From: Deinococcus metalli
GTDB taxonomy: Bacteria > Deinococcota > Deinococci > Deinococcales > Deinococcaceae
Assembly: GCF_014201805.1 (NCBI RefSeq)
Contig: NZ_JACHFK010000017.1
Location: 1-64,000, forward strand
Reading direction: 5' to 3'
Length of the DNA stretch: 64,000 nucleotides
Both the position numbers and the translations under genes were made by a program. Below the pieces are notes generated by a model. The model had not been told where the DNA came from and ran no database searches. It was given only the letters and a program-made list of their open reading frames with translations. Positions 1 through 13,473 of this stretch are shown here, in pieces (position 1 is the first letter of the stretch; each line of letters begins with the position of its first letter).

Positions 1-88
1 CCATCCCATGCCGAACTGGGTCGTGAAACGAGTCCGCGCCAATGATACTCGGCTGGCAGCAGCCCGGAAAAGTCGGTCAGTGCGGGGG
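1..88 (+). rRNA. rrf: 5S ribosomal RNA, 3' part
   Basis: The window opens inside a 5S rRNA. The segment ccatgccgaactgggtcgtg is the conserved loop region of bacterial 5S, and GCGGGGG at 82-88 is the 3' arm of the terminal helix in Deinococcus 5S as I recall it. The 5' part lies before the window. A run of eight T follows directly at 89-96, and tRNA-Gly starts 4 nt later, so the tRNA probably belongs to the same rRNA transcript. Confidence 0.88.
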
Positions 89-89
89 T

Positions 90-1432
<1,343 letters not shown>

Positions 1433-1764
1433 CAGCTTTTTGGGGATATGTCACAGGGTCTGCTGCAGCTTGGCATGTGGGGTCTGCACGCGTCGCTGGC
1501 CTTCATCGATTGGTCAGGTAAGCACCATGTGGCGAAAAATGGCGAATTTATGGGCATCTCAGGGTTGACCATCCTGTGCTCATATGAGTATCATCCGTCT
1601 GATCTGACTATTTAGGACCCATCAGGGTTTGAGGGTCAGGTTGCGCGAACGGAGCACGAAGTGGCGCGGACAGGACCGGGAGAGGAAACCCGGCAACTCG
1701 CCCCACCGTCTTGCCCAGGGTCACCGAACTGTTCCCCGCGCGCGACATCTTTTGGGGGTTCCAT
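1433..1764 (+). other. 332-bp intergenic region and leader of slpA
   Basis: I see no gene here. The region holds a good promoter (1565-1594), the 10-bp palindrome CTCATATGAG in its spacer, and a leader of roughly 165 nt before the slpA ATG. A long leader with a G-rich ribosome binding region (ggggg, 1754-1758) contrasts with the leaderless pattern of many other genes here. Confidence 0.6.
1565..1594 (+). promoter_or_regulatory. slpA promoter
   Basis: TTGACC (1565-1570) and TATCAT (1589-1594) are separated by 18 bp, each matching the sigma-70-type consensus in five of six positions. The palindrome CTCATATGAG (1578-1587) sits between them, where a bound regulator would block or modify polymerase binding. 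Confidence 0.65.
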
Positions 1765-4947
<3,183 letters not shown>

Positions 4948-4962
4948 ACCTGACCCGGCAAG

Positions 4963-4990
4963 AGCCCCCGCTTCGGCGGGGGTTTTTGCT
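4963..4990 (+). terminator. slpA terminator
   Basis: CCCCCGC-TTCG-GCGGGGG is a perfect 7-bp stem with a stable UUCG tetraloop (4965-4982), followed by TTTTTG. This is a textbook intrinsic terminator. Confidence 0.95.
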
Positions 4991-5046
4991 TGTCGGTGCT
5001 CCGGCTGTGCCTATGCGGGTGGCGGCCTGCGTGGACAGGCGCGTTC

Positions 5047-5052
5047 TACACT
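5047..5052 (+). promoter_or_regulatory. leaderless -10 box of ppaC
   Basis: TACACT ends 6 nt before ATG 5059 and no ribosome binding site lies between them. This is the -10/leaderless arrangement typical of Deinococcus and it supports the chosen start. Confidence 0.6.
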
Positions 5053-5058
5053 TGGCGC

Positions 5059-5997
<939 letters not shown>

Positions 5998-6007
5998 GCT
6001 GTTCTGC

Positions 6008-6039
6008 ACGGGGCCGGGCCAGAGCGGGTCCGGCCCCGT
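6008..6039 (+). terminator. hairpin after ppaC
   Basis: ACGGGGCCGG (6008-6017) pairs perfectly with CCGGCCCCGT (6030-6039) across a 12-nt loop. No T run follows, but the site lies just after the ppaC stop and before the folC -10 box, so it probably ends the ppaC transcript. Confidence 0.55.
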
Positions 6040-6043
6040 CGTC

Positions 6044-6049
6044 TATGCT
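6044..6049 (+). promoter_or_regulatory. leaderless -10 box of folC
   Basis: TATGCT lies 7 nt before ATG 6057. It explains why the in-frame ATG at 6045 (inside the box) should not be taken as the start. Confidence 0.55.
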
Positions 6050-6056
6050 GGCGGGC

Positions 6057-7316
6057 ATGACTTTCGGCGATGACCTGTCCTGGCTGTTCGCCCGGCAACG
6101 CTTCGGCGTGCGGCCGGGCCTGGAGCGTGTGCGGGCGCTGCTCGCGCGGCTGGGCGAGCCTCAGGGCACGTTCCGGGTGGTGTTGGTCGGCGGCACGAAC
6201 GGTAAGGGCAGCACCGCCGCGAGTCTGGCCGCGATGCTGCGCGCGGACGGTCAGCGGGTGGGCCTGTTCACCAGCCCCCACCTGACCCACTTCACCGAGC
6301 GCTTAATGGTGGACGGTGCGGAACTGCCGGAGACCGTGGTGGCGGCAGCGCTGGCCCGGGTGCGTCCGCTGGCAGAGGACGTCGGTGCGACATTCTTTGA
6401 GATCGTGACGGCCCTGGGTGCCCTGCTGTTCGCCGAGGCCGGGGTGACGGTGGCCGTGATGGAGGTCGGCCTGGGTGGCCGCCTGGATTCCACGAACGCT
6501 CTTGACCCGGACCTCAGTGTGATCACGAATGTGGACCTCGACCACACCGAGATTTTGGGGAGCACGCGCGAGGCCATCGCCAGCGAGAAGGCTGGCATCC
6601 TGCGCGCCGGGCGGCCAGCCGTGACGGGCGTGGACATGGGGCTGCTGCCCGTCCTGCTGGAGCGGGGCGCGGACGTGTGGGCGCTGGGCTGGCACATCGG
6701 CGTGCAGGTGCAGGCCCTGGGCTGGGAGGGCTCGGACGTGACGGTCAGCGTGCCCCGGCAGACCGTGGCGCTGCGCACGCCGCTGCTGGGCGAGCACGGC
6801 GCGCGCAACGCGGCACTGGCCGCGGCCGCTGCCATCCGGCTGGGCGTGAGTCCGGACGCGATTGCCCGCGGCGCGGCGGCCACCGTCTGGCCGGGCCGGC
6901 TGGAGGCCCTGCCGTGGCGCGGCGGGCGCGTGCTGCTGGACGGCGCGCACAATCCGGCCGGCGCGCACGCCCTCGCGGGAGCGCTGCGGGCGCTGGGCGT
7001 GGAGCGCCTTCCCATCGTGTTCGGCGCGGCGGGCGACAAGGACGTTGTGGGCGTGGCCGCGGCCCTGGCGCCGCTGGCGTCGCAGGTGATCCTGACGCGC
7101 GCTGCGCTGAGTCCGCGGGCTGCCGAGCCGGCCAGCCTGGCGCCACTGTTTCCGGACTGTCCCATCACCGTGACGGACTCGCCGGAACAGGCGCTGGACG
7201 CGCTGGCGGGCCTGGACGCCCCGCTGGCGCTGGTGTGCGGCAGCCTGTACCTGCTCGGCGAGGTGCGGCCGCTGCTGCTGGGCGTGGCGGGCGAGGACCG
7301 GGAACGCTGGCAGTAG
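6057..7316 (+). CDS. folC: folylpolyglutamate synthase / dihydrofolate synthase
   Basis: FolC adds glutamate to dihydropteroate and to reduced folates, using ATP, in the cytoplasm. The 419-aa protein has the Mur-ligase P-loop GGTNGKGSTA, the folate-loop SPHLTHFTERL, EVGLGGRLDSTN, and TNVDLDHTEILG with the metal/ATP His. A C-terminal domain carries DGAHNPAGA and FGAAGDKD. Length and motif order fit the family. Start ATG 6057 (MTFGDDLSWLF) follows the -10 box TATGCT by 7 nt. Whether it has both activities or only one cannot be read from the sequence. Confidence 0.93.
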   Translation: MTFGDDLSWLFARQRFGVRPGLERVRALLARLGEPQGTFRVVLVGGTNGKGSTAASLAAMLRADGQRVGLFTSPHLTHFTERLMVDGAELPETVVAAALARVRPLAEDVGATFFEIVTALGALLFAEAGVTVAVMEVGLGGRLDSTNALDPDLSVITNVDLDHTEILGSTREAIASEKAGILRAGRPAVTGVDMGLLPVLLERGADVWALGWHIGVQVQALGWEGSDVTVSVPRQTVALRTPLLGEHGARNAALAAAAAIRLGVSPDAIARGAAATVWPGRLEALPWRGGRVLLDGAHNPAGAHALAGALRALGVERLPIVFGAAGDKDVVGVAAALAPLASQVILTRAALSPRAAEPASLAPLFPDCPITVTDSPEQALDALAGLDAPLALVCGSLYLLGEVRPLLLGVAGEDRERWQ

Positions 7317-7352
7317 GGATACGCCGAATGGCGGAGGACCGCGCCGGAGCGT

Positions 7353-7358
7353 TAGGCT
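7353..7358 (+). promoter_or_regulatory. leaderless -10 box of the M32 carboxypeptidase gene
   Basis: TAGGCT ends 7 nt before ATG 7366, with no Shine-Dalgarno sequence between. Confidence 0.55.
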
Positions 7359-7365
7359 CGGCACC

Positions 7366-8856
7366 ATGACCACTTCATCCATGGAAGGCCTGCGCCGCCG
7401 CCTGGCACAGGTGAACGACCTCCGTGCGGCCGCCAGCCTGCTCTCCTGGGAACAGGAGACGATGATGCCCCCCGAGGCGGCCCGCGTGCGCGGCCTGCAA
7501 CTCTCGACCCTGGCGGGCCTCGCGCACGAGCTGTTCACGGACGCGCGCACCGGCGAGTTGCTCGCGGAGGCCCGTCCGACCGGCCAGGACGAGGAGGCCA
7601 TTGTGCGCGTCGCCCGGCGCGACCACGGCAAGGCCACGAAGCTGCCTACCGCGTTCGTGGAGGAGAAGACCCGCGCGCAGAACGAGGCGCACCACGCATG
7701 GCTGGAGGCGCGGCAGCACAGCGACTTCCAGACCTTCGCTCCGCACCTGCGCACGATGGTGGACCTCGTGCGGCGCGAGGCGGACCTGCTGGGCTTCGAC
7801 GACCATCCGTACGACGCGCTGCTGGACGCTTACGAGCCGGGGATGCGGGCCACGCAGGTGCGAGCCGTGTTCTCGGACCTGCGCGACCGGACGCTGCCCC
7901 TGGTGCGGCGCATCACGGCCGCCGGGGACGCCGCCGACTACTCGGTGCTCACGCGGCCCTTCCCGCATGAGGCCCAGAAGGCCTTCGCGTGGGACATCGC
8001 CGGGCGGGCGTTCGGCCTGCGGAGCGACTTCGCGCGGCAGGACGAGAGCGCGCACCCGTTCCAGTCGAACTTCAGCCGCAGCGACCTGCGGATCACGACC
8101 CGCGTGCAGGACTACTGGCCCACCTGTCTGTTCGGCACGTGGCACGAGACCGGGCACGCCATGTACGAGCGCGGCGTCTCGGAGCGCTGGGAGCGCACGC
8201 CCGTGTCGCGCGGCGCGAGCCTGGGCGTGCACGAGAGCCAGTCGCGCATGTTCGAGAACCTGCTGGGCCGCAGCCTGCCCTTCTGGGAGCGCTACTTCCC
8301 GGCCCTCCAGCAGGCCGCGCCGGAGGTCACCGCCGGCCTGGACGCGCGTACGCTCTACCTCGCCGTGAACCGCGTGCAGCCCAGCGCCATCCGCGTGGAG
8401 GCCGACGAGGTCACGTACAACTTTCACACGCTGCTGCGCTTCGAGCTGGAACTCGCGCTGCTGGAGGGCACCCTGGACGTGGCGGACCTGCCCGAGGCGT
8501 GGAACGCCAAGATGCAGGACTACCTGGGCGTGACGCCGCCGGACGACGCGCAGGGCGTGCTGCAGGACATCCACTGGTCTGCCGGCCTGATCGGGTACTT
8601 CCCTACCTACACGCTGGGCAACCTGCTGAGCGTGCAGCTGCTGGAGGCCGCGCAGCGTGATCCTGCCGTCGCAGAAGGCGTCGCGCAGGCGGAGTATGGC
8701 CCGCTGCTGGCGTGGCTGACCGAGCATGTCCACCAGTACGGCCGCAGCCTCACGCCCGGCGAACTCACCGAGCGCGCCACGGGCCGTCCGCTGAGCGCCG
8801 ACCCCTATGTCGCCTACCTGCACGCGAAATACGAGGACATCTACGGGCTGAAGTGA
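7366..8856 (+). CDS. carboxypeptidase Taq, M32 metallopeptidase
   Basis: M32 enzymes are cytoplasmic zinc carboxypeptidases that remove most C-terminal residues except Pro. The 496-aa protein is full length. It shows LLSWEQETMMPPEAA near the N terminus, HPFQSNFSRSDLRITTR, the zinc-binding HETGH followed by the downstream Glu region GVHESQSRMFENLLGRS, and a C-terminal NLLSVQLLEAA / AYLHAKYEDIYGL region typical of the family. It follows folC by 49 bp but has its own leaderless -10 box. ATG 7381 (MEGLRRRL) is an alternative start. Confidence 0.94.
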   Translation: MTTSSMEGLRRRLAQVNDLRAAASLLSWEQETMMPPEAARVRGLQLSTLAGLAHELFTDARTGELLAEARPTGQDEEAIVRVARRDHGKATKLPTAFVEEKTRAQNEAHHAWLEARQHSDFQTFAPHLRTMVDLVRREADLLGFDDHPYDALLDAYEPGMRATQVRAVFSDLRDRTLPLVRRITAAGDAADYSVLTRPFPHEAQKAFAWDIAGRAFGLRSDFARQDESAHPFQSNFSRSDLRITTRVQDYWPTCLFGTWHETGHAMYERGVSERWERTPVSRGASLGVHESQSRMFENLLGRSLPFWERYFPALQQAAPEVTAGLDARTLYLAVNRVQPSAIRVEADEVTYNFHTLLRFELELALLEGTLDVADLPEAWNAKMQDYLGVTPPDDAQGVLQDIHWSAGLIGYFPTYTLGNLLSVQLLEAAQRDPAVAEGVAQAEYGPLLAWLTEHVHQYGRSLTPGELTERATGRPLSADPYVAYLHAKYEDIYGLK

Positions 8857-8862
8857 AGCGAA

Positions 8863-8910
8863 GCGCAGAGGACCGAGCGCCGGATCGTTCAAGCGCTCGG
8901 TCCTCTGCGC
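8863..8910 (+). terminator. perfect 18-bp inverted repeat after the M32 gene
   Basis: Positions 8863-8880 and 8893-8910 are perfect 18-bp inverted repeats separated by 12 nt. The left arm begins 6 nt after the stop codon region. No T run follows, so it may act as a Rho-independent-like barrier or an mRNA 3' stabiliser. Confidence 0.6.
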
Positions 8911-9120
8911 TGTGTCTATGGCAGCCGGATCGCCGGTTCGCGGACCGGGGTGGGCGGGCGGCACTGTCCGGGACCGGCGGGGCGCGGCGTGGGCAGCGTG
9001 GGGGGACGGGCCGGGGGCGTGGGGGTGGCGGGGTTCATCGGGCCCTCCGTCGGTGGCCGAGACGGGCGCAGGACGTCCGTGGGCGGGACGTCCTGCGGGC
9101 GTGACGACGGTGATCTCGGC

Positions 9121-9372
9121 TTACACGGCCTGCTTGCGTTCCGCCTGGGTGATCAGGTACGCGCGGGTGGAGTTCAGCCACTGCTGCGCGGTGTCCGAGT
9201 TGGGGTGCTGGCGGTCGCGCAGCGCGGTCGCTCCCAGCGACAGGTGACGCTCGATGCGGCGCACGGCGCCCAGGCCGCCCTCGTTTTCGACCTCGATCAG
9301 GGTGTTCAGAACTTTGGTGGGGTGCACGTAACCGATCCGGATGCTCTCGGCGATGGTGTCCAGGGCGCGCAT
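9121..9372 (-). CDS. conserved small protein, function unknown
   Basis: I do not recognise a characterised family. The 83-aa product is soluble and likely helical (MRALDTIAESIRIGYVHPTK... ending QAERKQAV), with no signal peptide or Cys. It has a good ribosome binding site (AAGGAG, 8 nt before ATG 9372) and a convincing promoter (TTGCAT, 17 bp, TAGAAT read on the minus strand at 9451-9479), so it is a real gene. It is transcribed divergently from ddrO with about 295 bp between starts, so shared control is possible but not shown. The plus-strand frames covering the same stretch are shadows. Confidence 0.75.
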   Translation of the reverse strand: MRALDTIAESIRIGYVHPTKVLNTLIEVENEGGLGAVRRIERHLSLGATALRDRQHPNSDTAQQWLNSTRAYLITQAERKQAV

Positions 9373-9450
9373 GGTGAGACTCCTTCCAGCCGCGTGCGGC
9401 TGCGAGGGGACAGAGGGTCAGTTGGGAGGTAAATTCCTTTGCTGATTACG

Positions 9451-9479
9451 ATTCTAGCAGAGCGGGGGGGAACATGCAA
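9451..9479 (-). promoter_or_regulatory. promoter of the 83-aa protein gene
   Basis: Read on the minus strand, TTGCAT (9474-9479) and TAGAAT (9451-9456) are spaced by 17 bp. The leader to ATG 9372 is about 70 nt. Confidence 0.6.
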
Positions 9480-9496
9480 GAATTCTCACCCCCTTA

Positions 9497-9532
9497 TTCT
9501 GTCTTGACCGTACTGGCGGGCGGTGTTACACT
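9497..9532 (+). promoter_or_regulatory. ddrO promoter with candidate RDRM-like operator
   Basis: TTGACC (9504-9509), a 17-bp spacer and TACACT (9527-9532) form a strong promoter. Overlapping the -35 is the imperfect inverted repeat TTCTGTC..GACCGTA (9497-9512). It resembles the half sites of the radiation/desiccation response motif (consensus recalled as TTATGTCAT.GACATAA), the site DdrO itself binds. The match is degenerate and one base short, so the operator call is tentative. The transcript would carry a leader of about 130 nt. Confidence 0.5.
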
Positions 9533-9667
9533 CCGACCAAGGCTGCCCGATTCTGCCCACAGGCAAACGCCGACAGAAGCGGCAGCCCAGGCGGCACGCC
9601 ACCCGCGATCCGCGCCCAGCGCGGCAAACCGGGCGGTGAGGCCACGCCGCAGCCAAGGAGGTGACAT

Positions 9668-10057
<390 letters not shown>

Positions 10058-10072
10058 GCGCCCCTGCCCCTG

Positions 10073-10100
10073 TCCCCCCGCCGCCGTGGTGGGGGGATTT
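10073..10100 (+). terminator. ddrO terminator
   Basis: TCCCCCC (10073-10079) pairs with GGGGGGA (10091-10097), followed by TTTC. It lies 15 nt after the ddrO stop. Confidence 0.75.
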
Positions 10101-10151
10101 CGCATGGCCGTCCGCGGCTGGTGGGGACGTGCGCGCGGCGCGAAAACGCAC

Positions 10152-10157
10152 TATGAT
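10152..10157 (+). promoter_or_regulatory. candidate -10 box of tig
   Basis: TATGAT is the best -10-like element before tig and would give a leader of about 155 nt. No good -35 is seen 17 bp upstream. Confidence 0.35.
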
Positions 10158-10313
10158 GCTGGGCGGCATGTCGCGCGCCCACTTCCTGCGTGGAGTGACC
10201 GCGCCCGGCACGGCACAGGGCACTGAGAACGTGCACAAGCAAGCGCGTCCCCCGCACCGGCCCACTTCCAGGTGGAACACGGGCGGACACCGGGGCGCAG
10301 ACGGGAGAAGAAC

Positions 10314-11645
10314 GTGGCAGAGCTGATGAGCAGGGATGGCAACAAAGTGGAATTCAAGGTCTCGGTGCCCGCCGCCGAAGTGAACCGCGCCTACGATCAG
10401 GTGTGGGCGGGACTGTCGCGTGACGTGCGCGTCCCCGGCTTCCGCCCGGGCAAGGCGCCCCGCAAGGTCATCGAGAGCCGTGTCGGGAAGGGCTACGTCG
10501 AGCAGGAAGTCCGCGACCGTCTGCTCCAGACCCACTACACCCAGGCAGCCCGTGAACTCAAGCTCAGCCTGGTGGACGCCACCATCGATCCGCAGCCGCT
10601 CGCGAGCGGTCAGGCCTTCGAGTTCCGGGTGACCGGCGAGACCTACCCCGAAGTGAAGCTCGGCGACTGGAAGGGCGCGCAGCTCACCAGCGCGGCCCCC
10701 GAGATCACCGACGAGGTGCTCGAGCGCACCCTCAGCGACCTCCAGGAGCGCAACGCCACCTTTGACAGCGTCGACCGGCCCATCGAGGCGTCCGACCAGG
10801 TCACCATCGAGGAGCAGGGCGAGGACGGCGGCACGTACCCCGTGTACCTCGACGTGGCCGAACCGCACGTGCGCGAGGCGCTGCTGGGCAAGACCAAGGG
10901 CGACACCGTGGAGATCACCGTGCCGGCCCATCAGCACGGCGACCACGAGCACCCGGCGCACACCGTGACCGTGAAGGTCGTGGACGTCAAGACCAAGCAG
11001 CTGCAGGACCTCGGTGACGAGTTCGCCGGCAGCCTGAACTTCGAGTCCATGGAGCGCCTGCGCACCGACCTGCGCGCCGAACTCCAGCGCCGCGCCGCGC
11101 AGGAGGGCGACAGCGCCCGCCGCGAGGAGTTCATCACCCACCTCGTGGACGGCATGCAGGTGGCCATCCCGCAGGCCCTGCTCGATCGCCGCCGCGAGGC
11201 GATGCTCGAGGAGATCAAGGACGACCTGGGCCGCCAGGGCGTGAAGTGGGGCGAGTACGAGGCCTTCATGAAGGAGCAGGACAAGCTGGGCGACTTCATG
11301 GCCGACCTCGCCAAGAACGCCGAGTCCCGCGTGCGGCGCGATCTGGCCCTGGAGCAGCTCGCCGAGGACCTGAAGGTGCAGGTCAGCGACGCCGAATTCA
11401 ACCAGACCATGACCATGCTGGCCCAGTCGAACAACCTGACGCCGCAGGCCCTGCAAAAGCAGCTCGGGCCCAACGGCATCAACTCGTACTACACCAGCCT
11501 GGTGCGCGAGAAGGGGCTTCAGCAGGCGCTGTCGCAGCTCGGCCAGGGCGGCGAGTACGCGGCCCCGGCGCAGGCTGAGGACGCCCAGTCTGACGCCGCT
11601 CAGGGCGAAGAAGCCAAGACCGACGACACCAAGCCCGAAGAGTAA
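10314..11645 (+). CDS. tig: trigger factor (ribosome-associated chaperone and PPIase)
   Basis: Trigger factor binds ribosomal protein L23 at the exit tunnel and helps nascent chains fold. The 443-aa protein has the ribosome-binding N domain with signature VPGFRPGKAPRKVIE. A middle FKBP-type PPIase domain follows (about residues 150-240, with a His-rich insertion HQHGDHEHPAH), then the helical C domain (from about 250). It ends in an acidic Ala/Asp/Glu-rich tail (about the last 35 residues). GTG 10314 is chosen because GGGAG lies 6 nt before it and the protein then begins VAELMSRDGNKVEF as in relatives. The longer frame to 10272 has no support. Confidence 0.95.
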   Translation: MAELMSRDGNKVEFKVSVPAAEVNRAYDQVWAGLSRDVRVPGFRPGKAPRKVIESRVGKGYVEQEVRDRLLQTHYTQAARELKLSLVDATIDPQPLASGQAFEFRVTGETYPEVKLGDWKGAQLTSAAPEITDEVLERTLSDLQERNATFDSVDRPIEASDQVTIEEQGEDGGTYPVYLDVAEPHVREALLGKTKGDTVEITVPAHQHGDHEHPAHTVTVKVVDVKTKQLQDLGDEFAGSLNFESMERLRTDLRAELQRRAAQEGDSARREEFITHLVDGMQVAIPQALLDRRREAMLEEIKDDLGRQGVKWGEYEAFMKEQDKLGDFMADLAKNAESRVRRDLALEQLAEDLKVQVSDAEFNQTMTMLAQSNNLTPQALQKQLGPNGINSYYTSLVREKGLQQALSQLGQGGEYAAPAQAEDAQSDAAQGEEAKTDDTKPEE

Positions 11646-11662
11646 CCGCGAGAGCGGAACAT

Positions 11663-11691
11663 GGGGGCGCGTCCTGCGGGGCGGCGCCCCC
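11663..11691 (+). terminator. tig terminator hairpin
   Basis: GGGGGCGC (11663-11670) pairs with GCGCCCCC (11684-11691). The downstream sequence is only weakly T-rich (cgctcggttgttc). Confidence 0.55.
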
Positions 11692-11810
11692 GCTCGGTTG
11701 TTCGCCGTCAGCGGGGCGGGTTCGCCCAGGGTGCCGGGGTGACTGTGCAGGCGGCGGCAATGCCGGCCCCGGCCTCTCCTGGTTCAACCGGGCACGGCCC
11801 GCGAGCAGGG

Positions 11811-12191
11811 TCAGGCTTCAGCGATGGCGGCGATGGAGACCCTCAGGCCCGGAACGCGCGCCGGCAGCTTGGCCCCCTGACGGGCCGGCGGATTCGATGG
11901 AAACCACCTCAGCCATTCCTCGTTCATCCCGGCGAAGTCGTCTTCGTCTGCCAGCACGACCGTCACACTGACGATCTTGTCCAGGGAACTGCCCGCGGCT
12001 TCCAAGATGGTCTGGATATTGGTCAGACACTGTCGCGTCTGTTCCTGGATGGTGGTGCCCTTGAACGCACCTGTCGCAGGATCCGTGGGTGCTGTGCCCG
12101 AAACGAACACCAGGCCGGCCGCTCTCACCGCCTGGCTGTAGGTCGGTGGTGGCAGCGCAGCTCTGGAGGTGAAGACGATGTCGCGGGCCAT
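11811..12191 (-). CDS. RidA/YjgF/YER057c/UK114 family protein
   Basis: RidA-family proteins are small cytoplasmic trimers; some deaminate reactive enamine/imine intermediates of PLP enzymes. The 126-aa product has the family layout: PTYSQAVRAAGLVFVSGTAPTDP, EQTRQCLTNIQTILEAAGSS, then VTVVLADEDDFAGMNEEW and a C-terminal LPARVPGLRVSIAAIA. The catalytic Arg expected before VEI/VSI is present in the PGLRVSI region, but the usual Cys-x-Arg spacing is altered, so this may be a non-archetypal subgroup. ATG 12191 follows a perfect GGAGG. It faces away from the fab cluster. Confidence 0.85.
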   Translation of the reverse strand: MARDIVFTSRAALPPPTYSQAVRAAGLVFVSGTAPTDPATGAFKGTTIQEQTRQCLTNIQTILEAAGSSLDKIVSVTVVLADEDDFAGMNEEWLRWFPSNPPARQGAKLPARVPGLRVSIAAIAEA

Positions 12192-12375
12192 GGTGCCTCC
12201 TCGGCGCTGGGGACAGGAAGGGCGGCTGCAAGAAGTCTCTCCGTCACGCATCTTAAAGCAGGTTCCTGGACAACACGCCCAGACCAGGGGAGTTCCAGCC
12301 AGTCCACGTCACCCATGCGGATTCCGGCAAGCCTGCTGTCCACTGCTCGGGCCGGCTTCTCGTGAGTCGAATTCA

Positions 12376-12404
12376 TTGAACGCCCGTTCAAAGAATGTTA
12401 GGGT
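12376..12404 (+). promoter_or_regulatory. promoter and palindromic operator of the first fabH
   Basis: TTGAAC (12376-12381), a 17-bp spacer and TAGGGT (12399-12404) end 7 nt before ATG 12412, so the transcript would be leaderless. The palindrome TTGAACG-CC-CGTTCAA (12376-12391) starts at the -35 and runs into the spacer. This is a repressor-type position, and the site looks like a TetR-family operator. A close copy precedes the second fabH. Confidence 0.7.
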
Positions 12405-12411
12405 GCGGACT

Positions 12412-13422
12412 ATGACCGGCTCCCGCCCCCTCCGCTCCGGCATCGGCATCACGGCGCTGGGCGCATATGTGCCCGAACGCGTCGTGCCCAACGCGTATTT
12501 CGAGGCTCATCTGGACACCACCGCCGAGTGGATCGAGTCGCGCAGCGGGATCCGCGAACGCCGCTACGCCGCCCCGGAGCAGACGACCAGCACGCTCGGC
12601 ATCCTGGCCGTGCGCGACCTGCTGGCCCACCGACCGGACGGCCTGACAGACGTGGACGCGGTCATCTGCGCGACCAGCAGTCCCGACGCCATGTTTCCCA
12701 GCACCGCCGCCCTGATTGCGAGAGAGGTGGGTCTGGCAGGCGCGGCCGCGCTGGACGTCAGCGTGGCGTGCTCGGGCTTCGTGTACGCCCTGAGCGTCGC
12801 GTATGGACTGGTCGCGGGCGGCGTGGCCCAGCGCGTGCTGGTGGTCGGCGCGGAGGTGATGAGCCGCGTGGTCGATCCGCAGGACCGCTCGACCGCGATC
12901 CTGTTCGGGGACGGCGCGGGCGCGGTGGTCGTCGGACCGGTGCCGGACGGGTACGGCTTCCAGGCCTTCGAACTCGGCGCGGACGCGGCGGGCGGGCCGA
13001 GCCTGTACCTGCGCGGCGTGGCCGGCGAACTGCCGGGCGGCACGGCGATGGGCGCGTTCCTCACGCAGAACGGGCGCGAGGTCTTCAAGTTCGCGGTGCG
13101 GATGCTGGGCGACTGCGCCGACGCCGCCATGCACCGGGCCGGACTGCCGGACAGCGCCATCGACTGGCTGATTCCGCACCAGGCGAACGTGCGGATCATC
13201 GAGGCGGCGGTGCAGCGCCTGGGCCTGCCTCTATCGCGCACGGTGGTGAACCTCGACCGCTACGGCAACACCAGTTCCGCCAGCGTGCCCCTGGCGCTGT
13301 GCGAGGGCGTGCGCGACGGCCGGGTGCGGGACGGCCAGCAGCTCGTGCTGGCGGGCTTCGGCGGCGGCCTGAGCTGGGGTGCGGCCGCCATGAAGTGGTG
13401 GGGCGGCGCGGCCGGAGCATGA
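12412..13422 (+). CDS. fabH: beta-ketoacyl-ACP synthase III (first copy)
   Basis: FabH condenses an acyl-CoA primer with malonyl-ACP to start fatty acid synthesis and sets branched or straight chain type. The 336-aa protein keeps the full triad: Cys120 in VACSGFVYAL, His in PHQANVRII, and Asn in YGNTSSASVPL. It also has the FGDGAGAVVVG and GFGGGLSWGA motifs. It is clearly a paralogue of the next gene, and both have nearly identical promoter/operator segments. That suggests a tandem duplication that included the regulatory DNA; the two may prefer different primers. The start is set by the leaderless -10; frames extending to 12169 are not supported. Confidence 0.94.
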   Translation: MTGSRPLRSGIGITALGAYVPERVVPNAYFEAHLDTTAEWIESRSGIRERRYAAPEQTTSTLGILAVRDLLAHRPDGLTDVDAVICATSSPDAMFPSTAALIAREVGLAGAAALDVSVACSGFVYALSVAYGLVAGGVAQRVLVVGAEVMSRVVDPQDRSTAILFGDGAGAVVVGPVPDGYGFQAFELGADAAGGPSLYLRGVAGELPGGTAMGAFLTQNGREVFKFAVRMLGDCADAAMHRAGLPDSAIDWLIPHQANVRIIEAAVQRLGLPLSRTVVNLDRYGNTSSASVPLALCEGVRDGRVRDGQQLVLAGFGGGLSWGAAAMKWWGGAAGA

Positions 13423-13438
13423 AGCGTCCGGCGATTCG

Positions 13439-13467
13439 TTGAACGGCTGTTCAGGCAATGTTACGGT
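13439..13467 (+). promoter_or_regulatory. promoter and operator of the second fabH
   Basis: TTGAAC (13439-13444), 17 bp, TACGGT (13462-13467), then 6 nt to ATG 13474. The overlapping repeat TTGAACG-GC-TGTTCAG is an imperfect copy of the operator before the first fabH. The surrounding bases (ATTC.TTGAACG, then AATGTTA.GGT) are also conserved. Confidence 0.7.
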
Positions 13468-13473
13468 GGGGGC

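Noticed and set aside
8912..9432. Plus-strand frames between the M32 gene and ddrO
   Set aside because: They are Gly/Arg-rich shadows of the 83-aa minus-strand gene, which has a good promoter and ribosome binding site.
10168..10326. Possible short leaderless reading frame in the tig leader (53 codons)
   Set aside because: A TATGAT lies 10 nt before the ATG, but the frame is basic and featureless and overlaps the tig start. More likely it is just leader sequence.
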